The position numbers and the translations under genes are program-made. Below are positions 63,838 to 64,000 of a DNA stretch of 64,000 nt, piece by piece. The number at the start of each line of letters is the position of its first letter. Positions within the stretch are counted from its first letter, which is position 1. The stretch comes from Haliangium sp963772315 (GTDB lineage Bacteria; Myxococcota_A; Polyangia; Haliangiales; Haliangiaceae), in contig CAVYWJ010000002.1 in NCBI GenBank assembly GCA_963772315.1, positions 62,001 to 126,000 of the forward strand, written 5' to 3'. The notes beneath the pieces were generated by a model. The model was not told the origin of the DNA. It did not search any database and saw only the letters and a program-made list of their open reading frames with translations.

Positions 63838-63887
63838 CGTCGATCTCATGAGAAGCGGCGGCATGATCGTGAGCGAGGCTGCGGCTG

Positions 63888-64000
63888 TCAAGCTGCGCCT
63901 GCGGGCGAGTCCTGGGCCGGCTCGTCCGCGGACACCGCGCCGATCGCGCGCGTGGTCGTGCGCGCGGGGCCGTAGCGCACCACCCACAGCACCAGCGCCG
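63888..64000 (-). CDS. 3' end of a gene leaving the window
   Basis: On the minus strand a frame open from the window edge ends at TGA 63888-63890. It encodes 36 codons: ALVLWVVRYG followed by PARTTTRAIG and an acidic tail DEPAQDSPAGAA. The hydrophobic start suggests the last transmembrane helix and cytoplasmic tail of a membrane protein. The remainder lies beyond 64000, so this is partial and unidentified. Confidence 0.35.
   Translation of the reverse strand, partial: ALVLWVVRYGPARTTTRAIGAVSADEPAQDSPAGAA

Overview
The window is a G+C-rich bacterial chromosome segment (about two thirds G+C by eye). It has a gram-negative outer membrane (lipoprotein signals, a D15/BamA-type barrel), a eukaryotic-like Ser/Thr kinase fused to cyclase-like, AAA and TPR regions, several TPR proteins, hybrid histidine kinases, a mevalonate-type HMG-CoA synthase and many short tandem repeats. 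Together these suggest a myxobacterium (Myxococcota, perhaps the Haliangium/Kofleria side). This is inference from gene content; there is no rRNA in the window.

Layout. 0.5-3.0 kb: tRNA-Arg(UCU), tRNA-Pro(UGG) and a coupled minus-strand operon amidase-rph-rdgB. 3.2-4.9 kb: a polytopic membrane protein. 5.0-9.4 kb: a compact TOMM-type RiPP locus, made of a fused cyclodehydratase (SagC-like plus YcaO), an amidohydrolase and, convergently, a nitrile-hydratase-leader precursor peptide ending in Cys-Ile-Cys; an A+T-rich island and a perfect 34-bp palindrome lie before it. 9.7-18.5 kb (minus strand): giant Ser/Thr kinase, lipoprotein-like amidohydrolase, TPR metallopeptidase. 18.7-20.1 kb: small genes and a calpain-like remnant. 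20.1-20.7 kb: a palindromic repeat array. 20.75-26.4 kb: a convergent four-gene module (P-loop kinase-like, Nudix, APH-fold kinase fusion, SMC-like ATPase). 26.5-32.5 kb: truncated Uma2, DUF4351 protein, outer-membrane barrel, serine hydrolase, separated by repeats. 32.6-34.6 kb: groES-groEL with half of a CIRCE operator. 35-44.3 kb: class V aminotransferase, SDR, a DUF4365 gene pair, ferredoxin, histidine kinase, zinc-type oxidoreductase, DUF2007 protein, glyoxalase II. 44.3-46.9 kb: repeat element, second histidine kinase, hemerythrin. 47.5-49.7 kb: three-gene envelope/stress-type operon. 49.9-57.6 kb: Rpn nuclease, SIR2-like protein, 42-bp minisatellite, TPR-S1 protein, AAA ATPase with small partner. 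57.7-64 kb: membrane protein, HMG-CoA synthase, methyltransferase, glycosyltransferase, VanW, dienelactone hydrolase, and the end of a further gene.

Themes. First, a minimal RiPP pathway lacks a visible dehydrogenase, protease or exporter. Second, there is a scatter of conflict/defence-type genes (SIR2-like NADase, two ATPase modules, DUF4365, Rpn and Uma2 nucleases). Third, dispersed repeats with hairpins are frequent between genes. Seven genes read correctly only if one or two single-base indels are removed, mostly at short homopolymers. I annotate these across the shift and treat residual assembly error as the leading explanation.
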